A stretch of DNA of 64,000 bases from Luteibacter sp. UNCMF331Sha3.1 (GTDB taxonomy: Bacteria; Pseudomonadota; Gammaproteobacteria; Xanthomonadales; Rhodanobacteraceae), in assembly GCF_900109915.1 (NCBI RefSeq), contig NZ_FOBU01000002.1, forward strand, positions 1,133,170 through 1,197,169, read 5' to 3'. Of the stretch, positions 39,533 to 48,100 are shown piece by piece. Made by a program: the position numbers and the translations under genes. A model generated the notes under the pieces. The model was not told the DNA's origin. It searched no databases and saw only the letters and a program-made list of their open reading frames with translations. The number at the start of each line of letters is the position of its first letter. Position 1 is the stretch's first letter.

Positions 39533-39799
39533 CTAGAGTCTTGTCGACTTATCCGTACCGGCCATCGCGGCAACGCGTGCGGCCGCCTCATTGATGATAT
39601 CGATGTGGCGCTGAGTGATTCGAAACTCGGTGCTCGCGGCCGTGCCGCATAGCGCGCGCACTTCCTCTGGCGTGCTGGACGCCACGCTACCCGGAGCGAG
39701 ATCGAGGCCGGCATCAACTGCGCGCAGGGCGCGTATGAGCGCGGCGCGGTCGGCGGAATTGAGGCCGAGAGCGGCGGCGAGAACGGTGTTGATGGACAT
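39533..39799 (-). CDS. Small phage-element protein, unknown
   Basis: 88 aa from MSINTVLAAALGLNSADRAA. Helical, with an Ala/Leu-rich N-terminus and a C-terminal half TEFRITQRHIDIINEAAARV. Family not recognised. Preceded by an AGGAGCC-like ribosome site and followed by a terminator. Confidence 0.5.
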   Translation of the reverse strand: MSINTVLAAALGLNSADRAALIRALRAVDAGLDLAPGSVASSTPEEVRALCGTAASTEFRITQRHIDIINEAAARVAAMAGTDKSTRL

Positions 39800-39944
39800 G
39801 GGTAGGCTCCTTCGGTCTGGGGAACCGCCACCTCGCGTTCTCACACGACAGGGTGACGGACGTGCCGGGGTGAGAAACCAGGGACCAAAGGAGACCTGGC
39901 CGGGCCGAAGCCCGCCCGACACGCCCGCCATAAAATCGGGGCAT

Positions 39945-39968
39945 GAAAAAAGCGCCTGCCGGCGCTTT
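39945..39968 (-). terminator. Rho-independent terminator
   Basis: Stem AGCGCC-TGCC-GGCGCT with six adjacent As on the plus strand, so the minus-strand transcript ends in a run of Us. It follows the AlpA-like gene and separates it from the 88-aa gene. Confidence 0.75.
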
Positions 39969-40051
39969 GCGCCTTTGGTTTTCCCGGGTTCTCACGCCCG
40001 GTCGCCGATTGTGCGGCGACGATTAATGCTGCTCCTGCCTAGGCCGGCATG

Positions 40052-40312
40052 TCAAGCGGCTTTCGCAGGCTCAGATGCGGCGGCGAGCCAAGCACGCACA
40101 TCACCGACGCGCCAGCAGGTCATGCGGACGCCAGGGAGCCGAATCGGCTGAGGGAAGGATCCGTCGCGCACGTGTCGCCACAGCGTGGCTCGGGCGAAGG
40201 GGAGAATGCCCTCTGGCCGTACCAGCTCCTTCTCGCGAAGAAGCGTCGAATCGGGGAGGGCATCAATATCGTGAGGCACTGAGTGACACCAATTGAGACA
40301 AGGTGATCTCAT
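40052..40312 (-). CDS. AlpA-family regulator
   Basis: Up to 86 aa. The core KELVRPEGILPFARATLWRH, VRDGSFPQPIRLPGVRMTCW, RVGDVRAWLA is the AlpA/phage-regulator fold: a winged helix with the WR..DV..WL ending. AlpA-type proteins of P4-like satellites and islands turn on integrase or excision genes. The start is uncertain: ATG 40,312 lacks a good ribosome site and GTG 40,279 would also serve. It is the second gene after the integrase on the same strand. Confidence 0.78.
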   Translation of the reverse strand: MRSPCLNWCHSVPHDIDALPDSTLLREKELVRPEGILPFARATLWRHVRDGSFPQPIRLPGVRMTCWRVGDVRAWLAAASEPAKAA

Positions 40313-40342
40313 TAGAAACTGGTGCCAAACGTTGTCAAGCTG

Positions 40343-40516
40343 CTACTCCTTGCGCCATTTCTCAGCCACCTTCGCATAAATGATCTCGAAAGCATCAGCG
40401 ATGTCTTGGGCAGTTTTCTTTGCGTCGCCCCCGCCCAAGTACCCACTGGTTCGGCCGATGTACGCCACGAGGAGGTCGCGGGTGATCTCGCTAGCCGTTG
40501 CACTACGGTCTGACAT
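40343..40516 (-). CDS. 57-aa protein next to the integrase
   Basis: Reads MSDRSATASEITRDLLVAYI and ends AEKWRKE; an AAGGGG ribosome site precedes the ATG by about eight bases. The sequence GGGDAKKTAQDIADAFEIIY is helical. Short proteins of this type (sometimes with a GGGDA-like loop) occur near phage excision regulators, but I cannot name a function. Confidence 0.55.
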   Translation of the reverse strand: MSDRSATASEITRDLLVAYIGRTSGYLGGGDAKKTAQDIADAFEIIYAKVAEKWRKE

Positions 40517-40569
40517 TAATTTCCCCTTGATTGATGGTTCCTCACCCCGCTCCGATGGTAGCGCAGGCC

Positions 40570-41844
40570 TCACGCGGAAGCGCGCCTCTGAAGTGCCACA
40601 ACCTTCGAGTCTCCGCCGGCACGCTCGACGAACGCAGACCACTCCTCCATGAGCAGCGCTCGCTTCGCGAGCAAGTTGCCGCGCCGGTATGCGGCCTCGA
40701 CCTTGTTTCCGATCGTGTGCGCCAAAGCCATCTCGACGACGTCCCGAGGGTACGCCGTGCGTTCCGATGCCCAGTCGCGAAATGACGAGCGAAAACCATG
40801 AGGTACAGCGAGGCGTCCTTCCTTCGGATCCATAAAGCCGGATCCACCACCTCTCGTGTCCGATGCGTGCATCAGCTTGATTACCTTCGATAGCGTCATG
40901 TCAGACAGCTCGCCGCCGCGCGGGGCCGGAAAGACGTGTTCTCCAGCGAACCGAGGTAGGCCGCGGAGGAGCGCGATGGCTCGCTTGGAGAGCGGCACGA
41001 CGTGCTCGACTGAAGCCTTCATTCGGCCGGCTGGCACGGTCCACGTGCCAGCGTCGAGATCGATCTCCGGCCAGCGCGCGCCGCGCACCTCCTGAGACCT
41101 GGCGGCGGTGAGGATCAGGAACTCGAGAGCGCGGTCAGTGACGCTCGCGCGCGTCCGCAGCTGCATCATGAACCCCGGAACCGAATTGAAGGGGAGGGCA
41201 GGATGGTGGCTTTTTGCCTTCACCTTCGCCGGCGCCGGAAAGAGCTTGTCGAGGTTTCCCTTCCATCGCGCGGGATTCTCGCCGGATCGGTGCTTCGAAA
41301 CCGTCGCCCAATCCAGCACAGCCTCGATGCGCCCCTGAACACGTTTCGCAGTTTCGGTCTTCGTCTGCCAGATCGGCGACAGGATGGTCTCGATGTGGTG
41401 CACATCGACCTGGTCGACTGGAAGGTCGCCGATGAGCGGGCTCGCGTACGTCGTCAGCGTGCTTGACCACTGTGCAAGGTGCTTCGCGTTCTTGAATCCA
41501 GGCGCCTTACTGGCGACGAGTCGCTTCGCCGCCTCGTCGAATGTGATTGCACTTACGAGGGCCGCGCGCGCTGCTCGCCGCTGAGCAATCGGATCGATGC
41601 CTTGATCGATCTTTGAACGACACGCGCGCGCCTTATCGCGGGCTTCAGTCAATGTCACCGAAGGAAAGCCGCCGAGGCCCATCTCGCGGCGCCGGCCACC
41701 GATCATGACTCGAAGCACCCATGCAGCCGCTCCTCCTCGCACATGAAGCAGCAAGCCAGCAACTCCGCCCACTGCGTGCATCCCGGGTAAGCGCGCATGG
41801 TTCTTCACCCACAGCGCGGACTGCTCCTTCGCTTTCTTCGGCAT
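40570..41844 (-). CDS. Tyrosine recombinase, P4-type integrase with arm-binding (DUF4102) domain
   Basis: 424 aa. The N-terminal arm-type domain spans residues about 1-90 (GGAAAWVLRVMIGGRRREMG, LGGFPSVTLTEARDKARACR), then a core-binding SAM-like domain and the catalytic domain: LILTAARSQEVRGARW (catalytic Arg), VPHGFRSSFRDWA (His-x-x-Arg), EMALAHTIGNKVEAAYRRGN (His and the nucleophilic Tyr). All catalytic residues are present, so it should be active. The start is about 145 bp from the distal core repeat, the usual place for a tRNA-gene integrase. Confidence 0.93.
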   Translation of the reverse strand: MPKKAKEQSALWVKNHARLPGMHAVGGVAGLLLHVRGGAAAWVLRVMIGGRRREMGLGGFPSVTLTEARDKARACRSKIDQGIDPIAQRRAARAALVSAITFDEAAKRLVASKAPGFKNAKHLAQWSSTLTTYASPLIGDLPVDQVDVHHIETILSPIWQTKTETAKRVQGRIEAVLDWATVSKHRSGENPARWKGNLDKLFPAPAKVKAKSHHPALPFNSVPGFMMQLRTRASVTDRALEFLILTAARSQEVRGARWPEIDLDAGTWTVPAGRMKASVEHVVPLSKRAIALLRGLPRFAGEHVFPAPRGGELSDMTLSKVIKLMHASDTRGGGSGFMDPKEGRLAVPHGFRSSFRDWASERTAYPRDVVEMALAHTIGNKVEAAYRRGNLLAKRALLMEEWSAFVERAGGDSKVVALQRRASA

Positions 41845-41988
41845 GATCGTTTCCAAACGGTCCCCCAACCGGGGAGCGATTGGAATGTACAGGGTGAGAC
41901 AACCTTAGGCAACGAAATGCCTATGAAATAGACGTATGAGAGACATCGGAAGACGTAACGAGACAAGCGGAGACACCATGGCAGCGGG

Positions 41989-42003
41989 CACTCTCTCCGC
42001 CAG
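41989..42003. repeat. attR: distal 15-bp core repeat
   Basis: Exact copy of CACTCTCTCCGCCAG from the tRNA-Ser 3' end at 26,454-26,468, next to the integrase gene. Marks the far boundary of the element. Confidence 0.88.
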
Positions 42004-42076
42004 ACCAGGCTAAATGCATAAGGATTTTCTTCGCGTCAGTCAGATTCGGTGTGTGGACACCCGCTGGGACTCTTCT

Positions 42077-42427
42077 ATGTGGCTTCCTCATCACTTGGTT
42101 CGTTCTTCCACGAGCGTGCTTCATTTTCGGCAGAAAGTGCCGTCAGACCTTCAAAGCGCTTTTGGTCTGCTCGTCATCACGCGTAGTCTGGGCACTCGGA
42201 GCGCGCGACTGGCCCGGGCACAGGTCTACGTCATGTCGGCGCGCGTCGCTGCGACATTCGATGAAGCACGGAGGCTGATAGGGATTAACGAGCCCGTTGC
42301 AAATAACCCGTTTGGCTTGCCGCTGTGTGTTGACCTGCCATGCCCGCTAAGCCCGTTCAGCCTAAACGCCAAGTACCGACCACCCGGCAGAAGTCGCTCT
42401 GTCGGCCAGAGAATGCTGCGTTGCTGA
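42077..42427 (+). pseudogene. Truncated N-terminus of a second integrase (DUF6538-like)
   Basis: Residues MWLPHHLVRSSTSVLHFRQK, VPSDLQSAFGLLVITRSLGT, RSARLARAQVYVMSARVAAT resemble the N-terminal DUF6538 domain of tyrosine recombinases (a Y/HFR(Q/R)xVPxDL motif followed by SLGTR). After about 65 residues the similarity stops and the frame runs into the overlapping HTH gene; no catalytic domain remains. It lies 75 bp outside attR and probably marks an older integration at the same tRNA locus. Confidence 0.55.
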
Positions 42428-42672
42428 CAAGCCTCCGGGAGCTGCGCGTGGCCGCGAAACCCTCTCAGAAAGAATTCGCCGACCGCCTCGATGCGAACCA
42501 GAGCTTCGTCTCAGTCGTCGAAAAGGGAGTCGTGCGCATGGATGCGTTGCAGATTAGAGACTGGTGCGAAGCAGCCGGGGTCTCGATGGAGGCATGGCTA
42601 AAGGTTTTCGGTGCCTTGCTAGAAGCCCGGGAGGCACTGCGCGGCGACAGTCGCACACAGGACAGGCCATGA
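42340..42672 (+). CDS. XRE-family helix-turn-helix regulator
   Basis: 110 aa. Residues about 27-85 form a Cro/C1-type HTH: ALLTSLRELRVAAKPSQKEF, ADRLDANQSFVSVVEKGVVR. The N-terminal 25 residues are basic. Its stop overlaps the ATG of the following DUF2971 gene by four bases (ATGA), so it most likely regulates that operon. Origin is within the accessory island, not the tRNA element. Confidence 0.82.
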   Translation: MPAKPVQPKRQVPTTRQKSLCRPENAALLTSLRELRVAAKPSQKEFADRLDANQSFVSVVEKGVVRMDALQIRDWCEAAGVSMEAWLKVFGALLEAREALRGDSRTQDRP

Positions 42673-43700
42673 CAAAGCCCCAGAGCCTTTACCGCTATCG
42701 CCCCTGCGACGACGGAATTTTGGAGCGTGAAGTCGAGGCTCTGGAACAGAGCTATCTGTTCGCCCCGCCGTTTTCAGCGATGAATGACCCGATGGAAGCC
42801 TTTCTCGAGGTCGGGGACGAGGTAGACCAACTGTTCATTCAACTCGCCCCGCAGGCGGCTGATGCGCTCAATCACTTTTATGGGGTGGTCACGCGGTTCG
42901 TCGAGAAGACGGCACTGATTTCTTTCTCTCAGAACCATGAAGCCCTGCCGCTGTGGGCTTATTACGCGAGTAACTTTGCTGGTTTTTGCTTGGAGTTCGA
43001 CCCGCTGGCGTTGCATTACGGCGCCTTGCAAGGCGACCAACTGCACCAAGTGACCTATGCGGAGCGCGCTCTGCCGGCCCTATCCATGCAAGAGATGTTT
43101 CGGTCCAGAGAACAGGTTGGACCGGTGGTCACATCGCGTTTGACGCGCAAGCGCCACGAGTGGGCCCACGAGCAAGAGTGGCGATACATCACGGGCGTGG
43201 TCGGACCGAAGCACTATCTCGATTCCGCGCTCACCCGGGTGTTCTTAGGCCCCCGCATGGCTCCGGCGCATGCCAAGCGTATCTGTGCAGCCTTGAAGGG
43301 CCGGCCGGTCGACATCCTGCAAGGCACCATCAGCGGGTACCACTTGCGCTTTGACCTCCTCCAGGCGGCGACGCCGCCGAAGCAGTGCCCGCGAGTCGGT
43401 ATCGGCCGGTTCCGACCGGATGTCGATTTGTTTTCGAATGCTGAACTGGCCGCCTTTCTTAAGGTTCCCTTTGAAGAATTGGTCCACGAATGCGAGCGGC
43501 TCGATGCCGACCCGAATATGGACGGGTTCGCCGACATTGGTATATCCGCTGAACACCCGGACTGCTTGTTTATTTGGACCCGCTACGCCCTGCGAAACAA
43601 TCGCCCCATCCACTGGCGGCGGTGGTATGACTCCCGCATGCGCCAAGTGGACGCCGAGGACCGCCACGGCCAGAGGACAGGGAAGCACGGGACGCATTAG
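42669..43700 (+). CDS. DUF2971 family protein
   Basis: 343 aa. The opening LYRYRPCDDGILEREVEALE, QSYLFAPPFSAMNDPMEAFL and the block ISFSQNHEALPLWAYYASNF, AGFCLEFDPLALHYGAL are the DUF2971 signature (conserved Asp/Glu near the N-terminus, then SFSxN..LPLWAYYA). HEWAHEQEWRYI follows. Family function is not known; these genes are frequent in accessory islands next to regulators, which has suggested a defence or stress role. The last 90 residues (from about 260) look like an extra helical domain. Confidence 0.8.
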   Translation: MTKPQSLYRYRPCDDGILEREVEALEQSYLFAPPFSAMNDPMEAFLEVGDEVDQLFIQLAPQAADALNHFYGVVTRFVEKTALISFSQNHEALPLWAYYASNFAGFCLEFDPLALHYGALQGDQLHQVTYAERALPALSMQEMFRSREQVGPVVTSRLTRKRHEWAHEQEWRYITGVVGPKHYLDSALTRVFLGPRMAPAHAKRICAALKGRPVDILQGTISGYHLRFDLLQAATPPKQCPRVGIGRFRPDVDLFSNAELAAFLKVPFEELVHECERLDADPNMDGFADIGISAEHPDCLFIWTRYALRNNRPIHWRRWYDSRMRQVDAEDRHGQRTGKHGTH

Positions 43701-43947
43701 GGCGCCCTCGACTGTAGTATTTCCAGGTAAATCCGCATGCAGGCGGAACTGCCGCCTCCTTGGGGTGCCGACAGGGGGGGGCGTGGGTTAACACGCCATC
43801 ATTGGCTCAGCCGGCCAGCGCACATGCTGTAGGTGTTGTTGCTGAAATTCGGAACGGGCATCTCGCCCGTTCACGCATCGTGAATAAGCAACACCGAAGA
43901 CTGCGATTCGGAAGCCCAGAACGAGGTTAAAAGTAAGGCTCGCAGGC

Positions 43948-44652
43948 TCAGTCAGCTCCCGCGCTGGATGCAGTGGTATAGCCTTCAAACTCTCGGCCGT
44001 ACTCTGTGACCACCATGGTGCAATAGTTGGTGAGGTTGGATCCCCAGGGCGAACCTTCAGGCGAATGGATCAACGATAACGACTCTAGATCCTTAAGCAA
44101 CCGTGTGGCTGGAATGCTGTTTGATCTTCCGATTACGTCGGGAACCTCTCCCAGGAAGAGCCTTTCTTTTTCTCGAATCTCGGTTCCGTGCTCATACCGC
44201 TGCCGGGCGCCCATCCAGCGTAGCAATTTCAAATGGCTGGAGGTCATTTGGCTGAGGGTCGATAGGTAGACCGACAACTTCTCTTCGCTGGGCGTCTCAT
44301 CTTTGATCGTATTGAGCACCACGGCAATCAATCGCTGCTGAACGCCGGCATCACTGGTGCGCAGGGCCACATCGCTTGTCTTCAGGACTGCGGTAAGGAC
44401 GGCGTCTTGGCGTGCCTGATGACGCCCGACTTCTTCCACTTGGACGGTGACCTGATTCAGAGCCCCACTGAGGTCGTGGAACCACTGGGTCCGACGCTTC
44501 TGGAACGGGTCTTCAATGAGAGCGTTTAACAGCTCAAGAGCGGCGCCTGAAAAAACGGGCATCGCCCCAATCACTGCGCGAGCCATCCGATGGATTTTAT
44601 CCGGCACGGGCTCGACCGGCGGGTCGTAATGGTCCACATCAATCGGAGACAT
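43948..44652 (-). CDS. Unknown helical protein of the accessory island
   Basis: 234 aa. Sequence is mainly helical with a possible short hydrophobic patch (ARAVIGAMPVFSGAALELLN). The middle has repeated Gln/Thr-rich helices (LNQVTVQVEEVGRHQARQDA) and the C-terminus looks like a small winged-helix or sensor domain (ATRLLKDLESLSLIHSPEGS, NYCTMVVTEYGREFEGY). I do not recognise a family. It stands alone between the DUF2971 operon and the large NTPase gene, facing the former. Confidence 0.55.
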   Translation of the reverse strand: MSPIDVDHYDPPVEPVPDKIHRMARAVIGAMPVFSGAALELLNALIEDPFQKRRTQWFHDLSGALNQVTVQVEEVGRHQARQDAVLTAVLKTSDVALRTSDAGVQQRLIAVVLNTIKDETPSEEKLSVYLSTLSQMTSSHLKLLRWMGARQRYEHGTEIREKERLFLGEVPDVIGRSNSIPATRLLKDLESLSLIHSPEGSPWGSNLTNYCTMVVTEYGREFEGYTTASSAGAD

Positions 44653-45104
44653 ATGGCGATCTCAGCTAGCTTCGATGGAGCATCATAACTCTGCCCTCGA
44701 CCTTGTCGGCTAGCGCATAGGCACCCTCTAGCGATCCCCGGTGTGGCTAGGTCGCTCCGCGAGCTAGCGTTGACGATCATACTGACCAGGGGTAGCGGCC
44801 CGCGCCATCCCAGCGGTTCTTCGGAGCTTCCCGTCAGCCTGAGACGTCGAAGTGCATAAAGTCACCGGGCGCCTTCAGATGCGTCCATGCGTCCATGCGT
44901 CCATGCGCCGCGAGCCGCCGCCGTGTGGTCATCGCGTCGCCCTGCAGGTTGCCATCCACCACCGGCCGCGACCTAGAATCTCTCGGCGAGGGCAGCCGCT
45001 AGTGACATGAGCCCGCTAGCGTTGCAAGTCGCTGTAGACATCGAAATATCAAGCGGAATCTGCATGTCCGCGACCGGACCGTGGCGCAGATTTCGCCTAA
45101 TCCA
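44653..45104. other. Gene-free interval with an 8-bp tandem repeat
   Basis: About 450 bp in which I see no convincing gene on either strand. It contains GCGTCCAT repeated three times in direct tandem (44,881-44,907). It separates the 3' end of the large NTPase gene from the start of the 234-aa gene and may carry the latter's promoter. Confidence 0.5.
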
Positions 45105-48100
45105 TTATTCGAATGCTTGCTCGTCTTCGCGGGTCCGTGTCCGCTCGCTGTCCATCCAGCGGGCGATGTCATCGGCCCGGTCATCGAGCCACCGAAGCAC
45201 GCTTGGGGATGGCGGGTCGAGCGATCGTAGTTCAGTCACGCGCAGTTCGATAAGCGCAGCAAGTGTCGTGCTGCAGGTTTTCGGTTGCAGCCGGTGAAAC
45301 ACGGTGCCGAGAAACGACCTGCCATCAGGCGCGTGTTCGAGCACATCGAGGAACGTTCGTGACAGTGTACCTTGCGCAGCGGCACGCTTTTCCACGTAGA
45401 GTACCATGTGAGCCGAGAGAGCATCAAAGCGCAACACCGGTTCTGCGCCTGCCCAGTCGACAAGCGTAGTCGATGGCACATTGGAGAGGGGTTCGGCAAA
45501 CGGATGGCTTGCAAGCCAGTAGCGTCGCGTCTGGTCGTTCGTTCCGGCGAGAAGGAGCACATCAAGGGCGACCTTAGGCTGGACAGTGAACAGGGCGGGA
45601 AGCGTGTGTGTGCAGTCGTGTGGATGTAGCCTTGAGGTGTCAAAGCCGTCGAGCAGCCGCAGACACGTCGCTTTTGCGGCGGGTGCTCCGTCGGTCCCGG
45701 CGAGGCAGACAGCGATGAGCAGTTCCATGTAGTAATCGCGCATGGTCGTCATGCTTGAGAAATCGAACCGATTGAACAGAAACCTTCCAGCGTCGACAAG
45801 CGCGGGATCGGTCAACTCTTGGTCGCTTTTTTCCTGATACAACCGGCCATGGAGGACTTCGAGGGCGACCGCCGGGCCGTTTGGAAGCATTCCGATTTCC
45901 CGGAGTAGGTCTGCAACGCGGCCAGGGGGTGCGCGGCGGAGCGCATGGCGTAGCGGCAGGAAATAACCCGCCGGAACTATGCCCTGTTTGGCCAGTCCGA
46001 TCAGTCGTTCGAGGCCCGCTTCGCCGGGTACGTCCACACTCTCGAGCGCAGGCAGAAAGCGGGAAACATCAGCATCGGTCGAGAGGTCTTCGAGCGCGGC
46101 ATCCGCAGAGCTCGCATCGCGTGCCTGCCATGCCCGGACAAAGCCCATAAGCACGGTCGCATTTTTCGTCCTCTCGATGTCGGTCCGGAACAAGTCGAGG
46201 AGCTCTGTCCAGATCGCACCAGGGTCGACAGCACCTTCGGCAAGGCCGTATCCGCAAGGATACGCGCGCGTCCAGCCGTCGGTGTCGACGAGCCGCGGCA
46301 GGAAAGCGGTCCGGCTTGCTTCATCCAGCGCAAGTTCGCGGCCGATGGCGAACGCGGCGGCGTCCGCTTTTCCCCATCCCGGCTCACCGCCTTGCGCCAG
46401 TTCGCTGTCGTCGTCATCGTTGCCGGCATTTGGGTTGAGCACGACGCCCCGGGCGCGATCAAACAAATCGGAGGGTGCTAGGCGTTCGATGAGTCTTGCA
46501 AGGCGTGGGTCGGCCGGGGCCTGGACCAGACGGATCAGGTACTGGGTGCGGAGTGCAGCAATCCAACCTTCGATCCACACTCCCGTTTCCGAAAGTCGAT
46601 CTACCGCAGCCTCGAGTGCGTCTTGGCATGGTTCGAGTCGCCATAGCGTGCCAAAGTGCCGAGCAAGTAGGGAGCCAGCGTCGAGAGCATCCGATGCAAG
46701 CTCGACCGTCAGCGCAATGGCGTCCTGGAACCATGCACCAACGTCCTCGTCGGTCGAGGGCAGCCAGCCCCAATCCCTCGGCCGCGCCCCGAAGCCGGCA
46801 TGCCATACGGACGAATTGCCATTGGCGTCGAGTAGCGAATCGAGCGCCACAGGCACGCAGGCGGCAACCGCCGGCATCGTTGCAAGCATCCGGACAAAGG
46901 TCCTTCGCATGTCGGGTGTGGCGTGTGTACCGGAGAGCTGGATCTGGAACAGTGCGGCAAACGTGCGCCGCGCTTCGTGGTAACGCGCCTTTGTGCCTTC
47001 GGCAATGACGCAGCGGGCGAGGAGGGTTGCCGCCTGGTCAAATGAGGACGCGTCAAAGGCCAGAGCGTGAATGAGCCGGACCCAAGTGCCGAGACATTCG
47101 ATCCGGTCCATCGCACGGAGCACATCGAGGGTCAACGTCGTGGTCGCTCGGGAAAGTACGGCCTCGGGCGCGATGGGTGCCGCCATTGTCAGTAGGCGAA
47201 TGCCTGCGATGTCGAGCGAGGCAAGGTCGCCGAAGCGACCGCCGGGAGCCATCAGGCGCTTCATGAGCGCCTGTGCCTCGTCCACATCGTGCAAGTACCC
47301 GATTCGGTGCATAAACGAGTGGAGCATGCGGCGCGGAAGGACGGCGATGAATCCGTCGAGTGCTTCCGGCCGGATGCGCTTGAGTGCACGCGCCGTGAGC
47401 CGGTTTGCGATGGCATGCGGCAAGACCGCGCGCCACCGGCCACGCGCTTGTACTATGCCGCGCTCAGCGAGCGTCGCGAGCGACGCAAAGAGACCGTCGG
47501 CCGTTCCGTTGCGCAAGCGTGCCATGTGGGACAGCTCACCGCCGTCGGCATCCATGGCTGTGTCGACCGAGTACAACAGTGCGAGATCCTCGGCATCCAT
47601 GCGCAGCGACTGGTCGTCGACTTTCCGCTGGCGGAACAACCGGTCGAAGAGGTCGTCGCTCCTTAGCTGGCCGAGAGTTTCACCTTTGCGCACAGTCCCG
47701 GCAAGCGCACCGGCGACACGAAAGTTGCCGTCACTTATGCTGGCGATGGTCGCGGCGTTGACGCGCGAGACCGACGGGTGGGCGCGGGCGAGCCACTCGG
47801 TGACAATGTCAGGTGAGGCCGACTGCAAGCGAAAGACATTCGTTTCCTCCGGCTCGTCATCACTCACGTCATACTCGACCGTGAGCAGACTCAGCCGGCT
47901 TCCGTCAGACCTGCAAATGGCCGTCAGCACGGCATGCGTTGCCGCGTTGCAGTTGTCGACTACGAGGATGGCGCGCATGCCTTCCTCGACGAGTTGTTGG
48001 GCAAGATCGCGCGCCGAGGTCGCAGGCTCGGTGCCGTAGTCGGTGTAAAGCGTGACGCCGGGATCTAGCGCGCTTGTGCCAATGGCATTTTCAAACAGTG

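Larger units (their letters stand above)
26454..42003. mobile_element. 15.5-kb integrated phage-like element at tRNA-Ser
   Basis: Bounded by exact 15-bp repeats of the tRNA-Ser 3' end, with a P4-type integrase at the distal side. It holds an AlpA-like regulator, an excisionase, a primase-helicase, a tape measure protein, a terminase (ATPase and nuclease as separate genes), a gp10-like head-tail protein and cargo. No portal, major capsid, protease, tail tube, sheath, baseplate, fibre, holin or endolysin gene is visible. It is either a decayed prophage or a small satellite-type element that would depend on a helper. The structural operon is unusually tight, with start/stop overlaps at nearly every junction, which argues against random deletion. 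Confidence 0.85.

Noticed and set aside
26454-42003. Intact functional prophage
   Set aside because: Capsid, portal, tail tube, fibre and lysis genes are all missing and the terminase ATPase frame is broken.
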